A stretch of DNA of 64,000 nucleotides, taken from the NCBI GenBank assembly GCA_004102805.1, contig SCEG01000005.1, forward strand, positions 1 to 64,000, written 5' to 3'. The translations under genes were made by a program, and so were the position numbers. The stretch is from Muribaculaceae bacterium Isolate-002 (NCI). GTDB taxonomy: Bacteria; Bacteroidota; Bacteroidia; Bacteroidales; Muribaculaceae. This document shows positions 55,045 through 63,493 of this stretch, piece after piece. The first letter of the stretch is position 1. Each line of letters begins with the position of its first letter. The notes under the pieces are model-generated. The model saw only the letters and a list, made by a program, of their open reading frames with translations, ran no database searches and was not told the origin of the DNA.

Positions 55045-56268
55045 ATGGCAGAGAAAGTGACGAAGAGCGCAAAGCTTATTGACCGACGGTATATCGTGCC
55101 GTTCATATTGATTGCATCGCTGTTTTTCCTGTGGGGGTTCTCACGCTCCATACTCGATGTGCTCAATAAGCATTTTCAGGATGTGATGTCGCTGTCTAAA
55201 ACGGAGTCGGCGCTGATACAGGTGGCGGTATATTCGGCTTATTTTCTGATGGCGCTGCCGGCCGGACTGTTTATAATGCGCAAGGGCTACCGCAGCGGAG
55301 TTGTGCTCGGGCTCATGCTTTTCGCCGCCGGGGCATTCATGTTTATTCCCGGAGAATGGTGCGGCTCGTTCGGGCTGTTTCTGACAGCGTTGTTCGTGCT
55401 CGGATGCGGACTTGCATTTCTTGAGACGGCCGCCAATCCTTACGCAGCCGGCCTCGGTGACCCGCGCACAAGCGCGAGCCGTCTCAATCTGGCACAGTCG
55501 CTCAACGGCATGGGCTGCATTTTCGGGCCTCTGATTTTCGGCCAGATACTGTTTGGCGGCGAGGATGGCGGCGCAGGCGAGCATCTGGCGCTCCCCTACG
55601 GTATACTCGGCGTTATCGTGCTTGTTGCCGCGCTGGTGTTCACGCGTGTAAAGCTGCCTGAAATAAAAAGTGATGACAGTGTCGCGCCCTCTGCCGACCG
55701 CTGCATGGTGAGAAGCCTGTGGAAACGACGGACATTCGTATTCGGTCTGGCCGCGATATTCTGCTACGAGATTTCGGAAATCGCCATCAACAGTTTCTTT
55801 ATCAACTTTGTGACCGATGACGGAAACATCGCGGCATCTACAGCGTCAAAGATGCTTTCGATATGCGGTCTGGGGCTGTTTTTTGCCGGCCGGCTTATCG
55901 GTAGCCGTGTGATGAGCCGGGTGCGCGCGGAGAAAGTGCTGCTGATATGCGCGGCATGCACGGTGGCGTGCACGCTTGTCGTTACATTTGCCGGAGGGAT
56001 GGTGGCTATTGTGGCGCTGTGTGCCTGCTATCTGTTTGAGTCAATCATGTTTCCGACCATCTTCGCCCTTTCGCTCAGCGGGCTGGGCGGTCTGACGAAA
56101 CTGGGGTCGTCGTTCCTGATGATGAGTCCGATCGGAGGCGCGATAGGCACACTCACGATGGGCTACATCGCCGACCGTGCCGGCATGTCGCTGTCATTTC
56201 TCGTGCCGATGGCCGGATATGCCGTGGTGCTGCTTTTCGCAATGTATTACACGCGGCATAAAGACTGA
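55045..56268 (+). CDS. FucP-type MFS sugar transporter
   Basis: 407 residues from the ATG at 55045 (an upstream GTG at 55030 overlaps the kinase and is less likely). About 12 hydrophobic segments. FFLWGFSRSILDVLNKHFQ near the N-terminus and LAFLETAANPYAAGLGDP in segment 4-5 are hallmarks of the FucP/glucose-galactose branch of the major facilitator superfamily, which carries fucose, glucose, galactose or GlcNAc with protons through the inner membrane. It is paired with the PfkB kinase, whose product would be the phosphorylated form of the imported sugar. Confidence 0.92.
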   Translation: MAEKVTKSAKLIDRRYIVPFILIASLFFLWGFSRSILDVLNKHFQDVMSLSKTESALIQVAVYSAYFLMALPAGLFIMRKGYRSGVVLGLMLFAAGAFMFIPGEWCGSFGLFLTALFVLGCGLAFLETAANPYAAGLGDPRTSASRLNLAQSLNGMGCIFGPLIFGQILFGGEDGGAGEHLALPYGILGVIVLVAALVFTRVKLPEIKSDDSVAPSADRCMVRSLWKRRTFVFGLAAIFCYEISEIAINSFFINFVTDDGNIAASTASKMLSICGLGLFFAGRLIGSRVMSRVRAEKVLLICAACTVACTLVVTFAGGMVAIVALCACYLFESIMFPTIFALSLSGLGGLTKLGSSFLMMSPIGGAIGTLTMGYIADRAGMSLSFLVPMAGYAVVLLFAMYYTRHKD

Positions 56269-56279
56269 CCGTTTTGTTC

Positions 56280-57176
56280 TTATTGCTTTGACCGGAGGCC
56301 GAAGAGTATGAATTTCACTAGCGGTTTGGCGATGCGGATTGTAGGGCGATAGCGCATGGAGCGGCAGAGAGCCTTCCACGCGCGGCCATACATGCGGTGG
56401 GCCAGGCAGCGGCTCATGCGCATATTGTACCACAGCGCGAGGTATTGCCGGAGACCGGCCACGCTCTTGTTTTCGCGGTAAAGGAGTTCGAGCTGACGGC
56501 CCACCTCGTCGTTGCGTTCAGGTGGCCTCGGGTTGCTGAAGCCGCGATGATAGACCGCCGACGGCTCCGTGGCATACGCGATATCCGACCGCGACGCAAG
56601 GCGTGCCCACGTGAGCAGGTCTTCGCCCGATTTTATCCCCACAGGAAAGCATCCGGCTTCGAGCAGAGCGTTGCGGCGCACCATCACGGCCGATGTCCAC
56701 AGAGGCGGATTTGACTCCGCAGCCATCACAAAGTAATTGTCGATGACACCGGTGGCACCGTCAAACGGAAGGTGTCGCAGGTGATTGGGCGTTATGCGCC
56801 CGTCAGGCATGCGGTTTTCATAGTTTGTGGCAAACACCGAGCATTTCGGATATCCGCAAGCAAGGCCATAGAGGGCGTCAAGATGTCCAGGCTTCCACTC
56901 GTCGTCGGCGTCAAGAAATGTGACATATTCGCCTTGCGCAAGTCCGATGCCGCGGTTACGTGCGGCGCCGACGCCGGCGTTCTCCTGTCGGACGATGTGT
57001 ATCGGCGCGATCTGATGTGTTGCGGCATAGCGGCGCACCACATCGGCGCAGCCGTCGGTCGAACCGTCGTCGACGACAATCACCTCGCAGTCGCGGAAAT
57101 TCTGCATTGCAATCGAGCCGAGAGCCCTCTCTACGAGAGTCCCTTTGTTATACAGCGGTATTATAACAGATATCAT
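56280..57176 (-). CDS. Family 2 glycosyltransferase
   Basis: 298 residues from the ATG at 57176. A much longer open reading reaches 57731, but that extension runs antisense through the EamA gene and is rejected. GT-A features: MISVIIPLYNKGTLVERAL, VIVVDDGSTDGCADVV, AGVGAARNRGI, and the metal-binding DAD-type motif in VTFLDADDEWKPGHLD, then GEDLLTWARLA. It transfers a sugar from a nucleotide sugar, probably in surface polysaccharide or lipid glycan synthesis. It has no glycan-synthesis neighbours here, so its pathway is unknown. Confidence 0.93.
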   Translation of the reverse strand: MISVIIPLYNKGTLVERALGSIAMQNFRDCEVIVVDDGSTDGCADVVRRYAATHQIAPIHIVRQENAGVGAARNRGIGLAQGEYVTFLDADDEWKPGHLDALYGLACGYPKCSVFATNYENRMPDGRITPNHLRHLPFDGATGVIDNYFVMAAESNPPLWTSAVMVRRNALLEAGCFPVGIKSGEDLLTWARLASRSDIAYATEPSAVYHRGFSNPRPPERNDEVGRQLELLYRENKSVAGLRQYLALWYNMRMSRCLAHRMYGRAWKALCRSMRYRPTIRIAKPLVKFILFGLRSKQ

Positions 57177-57226
57177 AAGTAACGTAAAATTTATTTTAGA
57201 GGGTGTCTCATTACACACAAATTTAG

Positions 57227-57234
57227 TAATTTTG
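57227..57234 (+). promoter_or_regulatory. -7 box of the EamA transporter gene
   Basis: TAATTTTG at 57227-57234 lies 22 bases before the ATG at 57256. No clear TTTG at -33. Confidence 0.5.
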
Positions 57235-57255
57235 CGGGAATTTTTGAAAAACGAT

Positions 57256-58167
57256 ATGATACTAAATCTGAAAGGGCATCTGGCCATGTTCGGTGCCAAC
57301 CTGACATGGGGACTGATGTCTCCGATAGTGAAATTAGTGCTTGCATCGGGAGTGGTGGCACCGATGCTCCTCGTTGATTTCCGTATGGCCGGTGCGGCTG
57401 TTTTGTTCTGGATCACATCATTGTTTCTGCCACACGAGCATGTGCCCGCGCGCGACAAGTTGCTGCTGTGCGGCGCTGGCATGCTCGGCATACTGCTCAA
57501 CCAGGGATGCTTCATTCTGGGAGTGAGCATGACCACTCCGAGCGAGGCGAGCCTTGTCACCACTACAATGCCGATGTGGGTGATGCTGCTTGCGTGGCTC
57601 ATATTGCGCGAGCCTATCAGTCTGAAGAAAGCTGGCGGCATAGCCATCGGAGCGTCAGGAGCGCTGATACTCATGCTCGGCAGCCCGTCGCAGAGCGTCG
57701 GCGCGTCAAATCCTTTGCTTGGCGACATCATTGTGCTGACGGCGCAGCTCTGTTTCGCTCTCTATCTTACGCTTTACCGCAACTTCATACGCCGGTATTC
57801 GCTGGTTACGCTGATGAAGTGGATGTTTCTGGCGGCGTCGGTGCTGTCGCTGCCGGTGAGTGTTCCCGTAGTGACCGCCACTGACTGGAGCGCCATAAGC
57901 GCGGTGGAATGGGGCGGCATAGCGGCAGTAGTGTTGTTTGCCACATATCTGGCATATATCTGTGTGATGACCGGACAGAAGCTGCTCCGCCCCACAGTGG
58001 TCGGCATCTACAATTATCTGCAGCCGGTAGTCGCTACGGCCGTGGGTATTACGCTCGGCATCGACCGCTTCACTCTGCCTAAGGGGATTGCCGTGGTTCT
58101 GATATTTTCAGGCGTATGGCTCGTCACCAGCAGCCGCTCGCTGGAGTCTGACCGCGCAGGGAAATAG
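57256..58167 (+). CDS. EamA/DMT-family inner-membrane transporter
   Basis: 303 residues from the ATG at 57256, which follows the -7 box; the in-frame TTG-type starts upstream overlap the glycosyltransferase and are rejected. Ten hydrophobic segments form two EamA repeats (GANLTWGLMSPIVKLVL in the first; GDIIVLTAQLCFALYLTLYR in the second), with TMPMWVMLLAWLILREPIS closing the first repeat. EamA proteins export or import amino acids or other small metabolites; the substrate is unknown. It diverges from the glycosyltransferase gene. Confidence 0.92.
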   Translation: MILNLKGHLAMFGANLTWGLMSPIVKLVLASGVVAPMLLVDFRMAGAAVLFWITSLFLPHEHVPARDKLLLCGAGMLGILLNQGCFILGVSMTTPSEASLVTTTMPMWVMLLAWLILREPISLKKAGGIAIGASGALILMLGSPSQSVGASNPLLGDIIVLTAQLCFALYLTLYRNFIRRYSLVTLMKWMFLAASVLSLPVSVPVVTATDWSAISAVEWGGIAAVVLFATYLAYICVMTGQKLLRPTVVGIYNYLQPVVATAVGITLGIDRFTLPKGIAVVLIFSGVWLVTSSRSLESDRAGK

Positions 58168-58203
58168 AAGACTCCGTGCAATTTCACTGCTCCGAGAAAA
58201 AGA

Positions 58204-58240
58204 GGCCGGGGAAGTTTCTGTTGATGGAACTTCCCCGGCC
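58204..58240. terminator. Bidirectional terminator hairpin
   Basis: A perfect 13-bp GC-rich stem (58204-58216 with 58228-58240) with an 11-base loop lies between the convergent stops at 58167 and 58270, with A-rich and T-rich flanks. Confidence 0.85.
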
Positions 58241-58269
58241 GGATTATTTCGGATAATTATACTGACGGA

Positions 58270-60324
58270 TTACCATTCGGCGTCTTCGCCGTTGGCATAC
58301 CATGTGCAGCTCTTGTATTTGAACTGACCTTTGCCGGTGACGGTGTAGACTACCGTCTCAACCGAACGGGCTCCGGTATAGGCGGTGAAGTTGACGGTAT
58401 ATGTCACCTCCATGCCGTCGACGGGCACAGCATCGGGATGAATTTGGGCAAGCACGGCGGGCATTGTCTCGAGGCAGAAACGCTTTTTCATCAGCTCGGT
58501 CACTTCATCGTCGGTGTATTGGTCGTAAAGTTCGGGGAATTTGCTCTTTGCGTTGGCGCCGCGAATGTCGGCGTTGCAATAGTAGAATGAAGTGCCCGAA
58601 TAAAATTCAGAGTTGCCGTATTTCACGTCCATATACGGGCCATCTTTTAACGATACGCCGCCCATAGGTTTGGATATGTTCTCAAATACCCAGTTGACAG
58701 CTGCTGTATAGTATGTTATCGACGGCTCTGAGCGGCTTTCGGGAAGAGTGATGACAACCGACGGGTCGTAAATCCAGAAACCGTTGCGCTTGACAAACTG
58801 CGACGTTGTCTCGCCGGCGTTGACCGTCCATTCCGAGCCGTTGTAGATATATTGTGTAGCCTGATATGATGACGTCGTGCCGTTGTAGTAGTTGTAGGCC
58901 ACGATGACCTCATCTTCAGCCGCGGCGTATGGATGCGTCGTCTTGAGGTAGATGGGGAGGAGCTTGGCGGGGAGAGTGCCCGAGAGGTTGTTGTAGCTTT
59001 GTCCCATAGCCTTGTAGTCGGCGGGCTGAAGCACTTCGACTCCGCTTGCGAATGCCCATGCCGAACCGTCAAACACCATGATAGCGTTTTTTAATGTAGT
59101 AGTGACATCATTGACGGCTCCGCGGCTTGCGGGTGCGGATGCTTTTGCTGCGCTCTCTACCGATGTGATGACGATGTTGAAGAATTTGCCTGAAGAGACA
59201 GACGCAAAGTATCCTTTAATCACGTAGGTTTCGTCGGTCGCAATCTGGTCGCGGATGAACTGTGGCACCTGGTAGCCGCTGCCCTGGGCGGTAGTTGCTC
59301 CGTCGACGATGAAGTTATAGTAGTTGCCTGATACGGAAGCCTTGCCGGTGATCTGCACGTATTGTGCGAGCTCGTTGGTGGTGCGTGTCACGGCCTCGTC
59401 AAGCATCGCGCCGGTGTAGACTGTGGGTGCCGGGTAGGTGTAGGTGCCTGTGCCGTCGATTGTATAGCTCTCGTCGGTTATGGCTATCTGCAGGCCTTTT
59501 CCGTAGCTTGCCACTGTTCCGTCGAGTGTAATCTGATTGCCGACGGCAACCGAGTTCACATCAAATCCCGAAGCCTGATAGCAGAGTATCGAGCCGGAGT
59601 TGTCGGTCAGAATGAAGCCGCGGTTGTTGACAGCCGTGATGTAGCCTTTGACCTGAATGTCAGCCCCTTCGGCTGCCGTGCCGAGAACTGACGTGGGTTC
59701 GAACACCGGTTCGTCGCCACCGCCTATTTCACCGAAAATCGGATTTTCTGAGGCTTCATTATAGGTCACCACTGCATATTGTCCGGCTTCGGCATCGGGG
59801 AACTCCCCTTTGAGTATGCCGCTGAGAGTGCGCGCGGATGCCGGAGTTGCCGGTGCGAAAGCATTGATGTAGTTGTCGTCGCTGCCCCATGCGGTCATGT
59901 AGTCATCCTCAGAGAGAGTCAGAAGCTCTACGCCCTTGTTGATGGCGAGCACTGCCGGAGTGCGGTTGGTCGCAACGTTGTAGGTCACTTTGACGGCAGA
60001 GCCGTTTGAGAGTGCGAAGAAGTTGTTGGTCGAGTCACGCAGGAACGCGGGGATATATTCAAGCGCCTCGGCATCGGTCGAGAATGAGCCGGTGGCACCG
60101 ATCAATGTCCGCTGTTCGTCAGTCCCTATTGAGGTGTAGGGCGCGTTGCCTGATATTTTGGTATAGTCGGCCGGAGTGAGTGTATAGTTCAACGACTCTA
60201 CATTCATGCCCGGCTGGGGCACTTCAAAGCCGTCGAGCTTGTCGTTCCAGTCATTTTCTTCGCAACCGGCAAGCAGAGCCACGGCGCCGAGAGCGAGAAA
60301 ACCGTTTTTTATTATAGTGTTCAT
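58270..60324 (-). CDS. Large lipoprotein with OB-fold-like domain, partner of the TonB receptor
   Basis: 684 residues; lipoprotein signal with Cys near residue 21 (ALLAGCEEN). The central part at about 215-390 has two OB-fold-like repeats (DIQVKGYITAVNNRGFILTD, NQITLDGTVASYGKGLQI; then AQYVQITGKASVSG, TYVIKGYFASVSSGKFFNIV), similar to the DUF5689/DUF5017-type surface proteins of Bacteroidetes. The C-terminal 150 residues are unassigned. It follows the TonB-dependent receptor by 22 bases on the same strand. It probably sits on the outer surface and helps the receptor, in the place SusD would have; the ligand is unknown. Domain names are from pattern only. Confidence 0.7.
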   Translation of the reverse strand: MNTIIKNGFLALGAVALLAGCEENDWNDKLDGFEVPQPGMNVESLNYTLTPADYTKISGNAPYTSIGTDEQRTLIGATGSFSTDAEALEYIPAFLRDSTNNFFALSNGSAVKVTYNVATNRTPAVLAINKGVELLTLSEDDYMTAWGSDDNYINAFAPATPASARTLSGILKGEFPDAEAGQYAVVTYNEASENPIFGEIGGGDEPVFEPTSVLGTAAEGADIQVKGYITAVNNRGFILTDNSGSILCYQASGFDVNSVAVGNQITLDGTVASYGKGLQIAITDESYTIDGTGTYTYPAPTVYTGAMLDEAVTRTTNELAQYVQITGKASVSGNYYNFIVDGATTAQGSGYQVPQFIRDQIATDETYVIKGYFASVSSGKFFNIVITSVESAAKASAPASRGAVNDVTTTLKNAIMVFDGSAWAFASGVEVLQPADYKAMGQSYNNLSGTLPAKLLPIYLKTTHPYAAAEDEVIVAYNYYNGTTSSYQATQYIYNGSEWTVNAGETTSQFVKRNGFWIYDPSVVITLPESRSEPSITYYTAAVNWVFENISKPMGGVSLKDGPYMDVKYGNSEFYSGTSFYYCNADIRGANAKSKFPELYDQYTDDEVTELMKKRFCLETMPAVLAQIHPDAVPVDGMEVTYTVNFTAYTGARSVETVVYTVTGKGQFKYKSCTWYANGEDAEW

Positions 60325-60346
60325 ATTGTATTATTGTATTGAGTGA

Positions 60347-63058
60347 TTAGAACGCGATTTTAAGACGGAGAGAATAAGTGCGGCCGAACGAGTAGAACAC
60401 GCGGTAGGCGTTATCCCAGGTGCCGCGGCTGCCCGAAGCGGTGTATGCGTCAACCACATAGTTGTAGTTGAAAAGGTTGTTGACATTGCCGAAGATTGTT
60501 GCTTCGAAGCCGGCCATGTCAAACTTGTAGCTTGCCGACATGTCGAGCTGGTTGCCCCAGGGAATTTGCCACGGGTCGGCCACACTCACTTCCTTGAAGG
60601 GAATGAGGTCGTTGTCTGATACGGAATAGTCGGAGTAGTTGCGGGCCGAGAATGTCCAGTCGGCACCGATGCGCATGCCCTTGAACGGTTTGACGGTCAG
60701 GCCGATGGCTCCGGTAGTCTGAGCCGAGCCGCCGACTTTGCGTCCTTTCTGGTTGAGTATTGACCATGCGTGGTCTTCGGCGAGCACTCCTGAAGCCAAT
60801 TTGCCGGAAGTGTTGGCAAGAGGCTGTCCGAGCTCGTTGTAGTAATATCCTTTGGCATTAGAGTCCCAGTTCCAGTCGCCGAGCGAGAGCATGGCGTCGA
60901 TGTCGAGCCATTGTGTCGGGCGGTATTTGAGGTTGAATTCCAGACCCATGTGGCGGGCGTCCACACCTGACATGTTGAGGTAGTAGCGCTGTCCGTCGTT
61001 CATAGTCGACGAGCGGGTGGTTGTCTTGTCCATCCACTTGGTGTAATAGGCGTTGAATGTGGCGGTGAACACCGGTGAGTGGAACTCATAACCGAGCTCT
61101 ATCGAGCCGCATTTCTCGTTGACGGGATTGGGGTTGATGGCGTTTGAAGTGGCCTGTGCGGCAAATACGCCCTTTGCGAAGAAGGGGGCACGGGTGAGAT
61201 AACCGCCGTTGAAGTAGACGTTGTTGTGCTTGTCGATGTTGTAGTTTGCACCGCCTTTTACCGAACCGGCCACGAAGTTGGGCTTATCGGATGTGCCGTG
61301 TTCCTTGTCGTAATATAGACGGTCGACGCGCCAGTAGGTGGTGTTGTTGAGCGAGCCGGCGAGCACCATGGTCAATTTGTCCCTGAGAGTGGTGTATTCG
61401 AGCTGTGCGAAACCGCCTTCCTGCACCGTATAGCCGTCGTAGTCGCGGTATACCACGTCTCCCACACCGAGTTTCTGGTATTTCCAGTTGGGGTCGGCGG
61501 CTGCTGCATTGTTGGCCGGATTGACGCCTTTGCGGCTTGAGTCGTCCATGAAGTATTCGCCGTTGTAGAGGTCGGTGATTTCATTGGTGTGCTTTCCGAT
61601 GTAGTAGCGCACATCGATACCGGCGGTAAGGTTTAGTTTCTTCTCGATCAGCTCGTTTTTGTAGGTCGAAACGAGTCCGAACCATTTGTGTGAGTTGATT
61701 GACTTCGACATGATCATGTTTGAACCGGTCTCCGACGCCATGTTCATCTCCTGTATCGCGGCATAATCGAATGTGCCGTCGTCGCGGCGGAAGAGCGTGT
61801 TGAGGTTGCCGTTTGACGCGCCATACCATGAAGTGTTGCTAAGCGACTGTCCCTTGTAGGTGCCGCGTCCCTGACCCGACGAGCCGTAGCCGCTGGCAAG
61901 AGATACATAAACGGCTGAAGACAGCGACGATTTATGGTCGATCTGCCAGATATGGTTCAATGAAATCTGGGGTTTGTGATAAACATTTTTGGTTGACGAG
62001 CGCACCTGTCCGTCAAGGTCGTAACCGAATGTCGGATTGTAGCGGTACATGCTTTCGCCGTCCATATAATCAGCCACTTTCTGCCAGTTTTCAATTGACA
62101 GACCATCCTGGCTCGAGCGCTTGTAGTGAACCTGAGGCGAGCCGAAAGCGGTCAATGACAGCTGATGCGCGTCATTGATGCGTTTTGACACATTGACAAA
62201 ATAGGTGTAGGCGTTGAAGTTGGTGCCCTGCACGTAGCCGTCGCCCCATTTGCGGGTGCCCATCAATGACACTGCCCAACCGTTTTTCATCAGGCCGGTC
62301 GACACGTTGAACCCGATATGGTTCATGCCGTCGTTACCCATGCCGTAGAACACCGAGCCGCCTTTCTTGGCGTCGATTGAGCGGGTGGTGATATTGAGCG
62401 TGCCGCCCACGGAAGGAACGGAGATAATCGACGCTCCCAGACCGCGCTGCACCTGCATCATCGATGTCACGTCAGACAGTCCGGCCCAGTTCGACCAATA
62501 TACCCAGCCGCCTTCCATGTCGTTGACCGGAATACCGTTGACGAGCATACCGGTGTTTTCCGACTTGAAGCCTCGGATATTGATTTTAGCGTCGCCGTAA
62601 CCGCCGCCGTCTTTGGTGGCCCATACTCCCGGTGTGGTCTTGAGCACTTCGGGGAATTCCTGGCTGCCGAGTTTGTTTTCAATAAGAAGAGCGTCGACGC
62701 TCGATGCCGCAACCGGGGTCTTGCGGGTGCGGGCAATTGACTGGGTCACAACAACGTCTTTCAGCATCTGTGAGGCAACCTCCAGAGTGATGGTTCCCAT
62801 AGATGCCGAGGCGGGCACATTGGCAGTCTTGTAGCCGATGTATTCGATAGTGAGCTCTTTGGTGTTGTCCGGCACTTTGAGTGTGAAGTTACCGTCAATA
62901 TCAGTAGTGACACCGGTCTTGGATCCGGGCACCATAACGGAAGCTCCGATGAGAGGTTCCCCCTGGTCATCGATAATTGTGCCACGACACACATAATCGG
63001 CAAAAGCCGTTGAGCCGGCTACCAACAACGTTGTGGCAAAGAGAGTGAGTCTCTTCAT
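60347..63058 (-). CDS. TonB-dependent outer-membrane receptor without SusD partner
   Basis: 903 residues; signal peptide MKRLTLFATTLLVAGSTAFA. A carboxypeptidase-regulatory-like domain (CRGTIIDDQGEPLIGASVMVPG, TTDIDGNFTLKVP) is followed by the plug (EVLKTTPGVWATKDGGGYGD, INIRGFKSENTGMLVNGIPVND) and the barrel, ending YSLRLKIAF with a terminal Phe. It differs from SusC in length and plug motifs (no long SusC signature) and is paired with the lipoprotein above. Such receptors import metal chelates, peptides, nucleotides or glycans; the ligand is not readable. A perfect hairpin and a -7 box lie in its leader. Confidence 0.93.
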   Translation of the reverse strand: MKRLTLFATTLLVAGSTAFADYVCRGTIIDDQGEPLIGASVMVPGSKTGVTTDIDGNFTLKVPDNTKELTIEYIGYKTANVPASASMGTITLEVASQMLKDVVVTQSIARTRKTPVAASSVDALLIENKLGSQEFPEVLKTTPGVWATKDGGGYGDAKINIRGFKSENTGMLVNGIPVNDMEGGWVYWSNWAGLSDVTSMMQVQRGLGASIISVPSVGGTLNITTRSIDAKKGGSVFYGMGNDGMNHIGFNVSTGLMKNGWAVSLMGTRKWGDGYVQGTNFNAYTYFVNVSKRINDAHQLSLTAFGSPQVHYKRSSQDGLSIENWQKVADYMDGESMYRYNPTFGYDLDGQVRSSTKNVYHKPQISLNHIWQIDHKSSLSSAVYVSLASGYGSSGQGRGTYKGQSLSNTSWYGASNGNLNTLFRRDDGTFDYAAIQEMNMASETGSNMIMSKSINSHKWFGLVSTYKNELIEKKLNLTAGIDVRYYIGKHTNEITDLYNGEYFMDDSSRKGVNPANNAAAADPNWKYQKLGVGDVVYRDYDGYTVQEGGFAQLEYTTLRDKLTMVLAGSLNNTTYWRVDRLYYDKEHGTSDKPNFVAGSVKGGANYNIDKHNNVYFNGGYLTRAPFFAKGVFAAQATSNAINPNPVNEKCGSIELGYEFHSPVFTATFNAYYTKWMDKTTTRSSTMNDGQRYYLNMSGVDARHMGLEFNLKYRPTQWLDIDAMLSLGDWNWDSNAKGYYYNELGQPLANTSGKLASGVLAEDHAWSILNQKGRKVGGSAQTTGAIGLTVKPFKGMRIGADWTFSARNYSDYSVSDNDLIPFKEVSVADPWQIPWGNQLDMSASYKFDMAGFEATIFGNVNNLFNYNYVVDAYTASGSRGTWDNAYRVFYSFGRTYSLRLKIAF

Positions 63059-63113
63059 ACTGTGTAATTTAAATGGTTAATAATTGGTTTCATTTTTTAG
63101 CTGTCAAGCGTGT

Positions 63114-63149
63114 CGTTAAAAACAAGCCATAGCTGCTACGTTTTTAACG
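63114..63149 (-). promoter_or_regulatory. Perfect 10-bp hairpin in the TonB receptor leader
   Basis: CGTTAAAAAC (63114-63123) is perfectly complementary to GTTTTTAACG (63140-63149), spacer 16. The element lies between the putative -7 box (63158-63165) and the start codon at 63058, so it would be in the mRNA leader. Confidence 0.5.
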
Positions 63150-63157
63150 CTGTTTTA

Positions 63158-63173
63158 CAAAGATACAAATATA
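63158..63173 (-). promoter_or_regulatory. Overlapping candidate -7 boxes for the TonB receptor operon
   Basis: On the minus strand TATCTTTG (63165-63158) and TATATTTG (63173-63166) both match TAnnTTTG. A well-spaced TTTG at -33 is missing for either; the nearest is 63202-63199 (25 bases from the second). Confidence 0.5.
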
Positions 63174-63323
63174 AATGTAAAAATATGCTACTGTGAGTCA
63201 AAAAAAAATAAAGACAGTCAGGCGTTTATGGTCACCTGTTATCTGTTAAACCGGCATTTTGCATATACACATGCCATAATTGGCCTTGTTTTTATGGCAA
63301 AAGTGTTAAATTATAGTTAAATC

Positions 63324-63361
63324 CATAATTTTTTGCCAAAAAATTATGTTTTATAACATAA
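63324..63361. promoter_or_regulatory. Nested palindromes just upstream of the rnhB -7 box
   Basis: CATAATTTTTT (63324-63334) and AAAAAATTATG (63338-63348) form a perfect 11-bp inverted repeat. TTATGTT (63344-63350) and AACATAA (63355-63361) form a second perfect 7-bp one that shares bases with the first. Both lie in the -15 to -55 zone of the next promoter. Confidence 0.5.
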
Positions 63362-63367
63362 AGTTTA

Positions 63368-63375
63368 TATCTTTG
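63368..63375 (+). promoter_or_regulatory. -7 box upstream of rnhB
   Basis: TATCTTTG at 63368-63375; the leader to the ATG at 63494 is about 110 bases. The -33 zone holds the palindromes and no clear TTTG. Confidence 0.6.
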
Positions 63376-63493
63376 CATTGTGTTTTTCATGGTATTAGAT
63401 TTAAGGTTAAAAAAGATTATTCGTCGGGATGACGGATAATTTTTTTTATTCCCTGTTCCGAACCGCAAACAATCACATATAAAGTAACAGAAA

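Noticed and set aside
57177-57731. N-terminal 185-residue extension of the glycosyltransferase
   Set aside because: It runs antisense through the EamA gene and its promoter; the GT2 fold begins at MISVIIPLYNKG.
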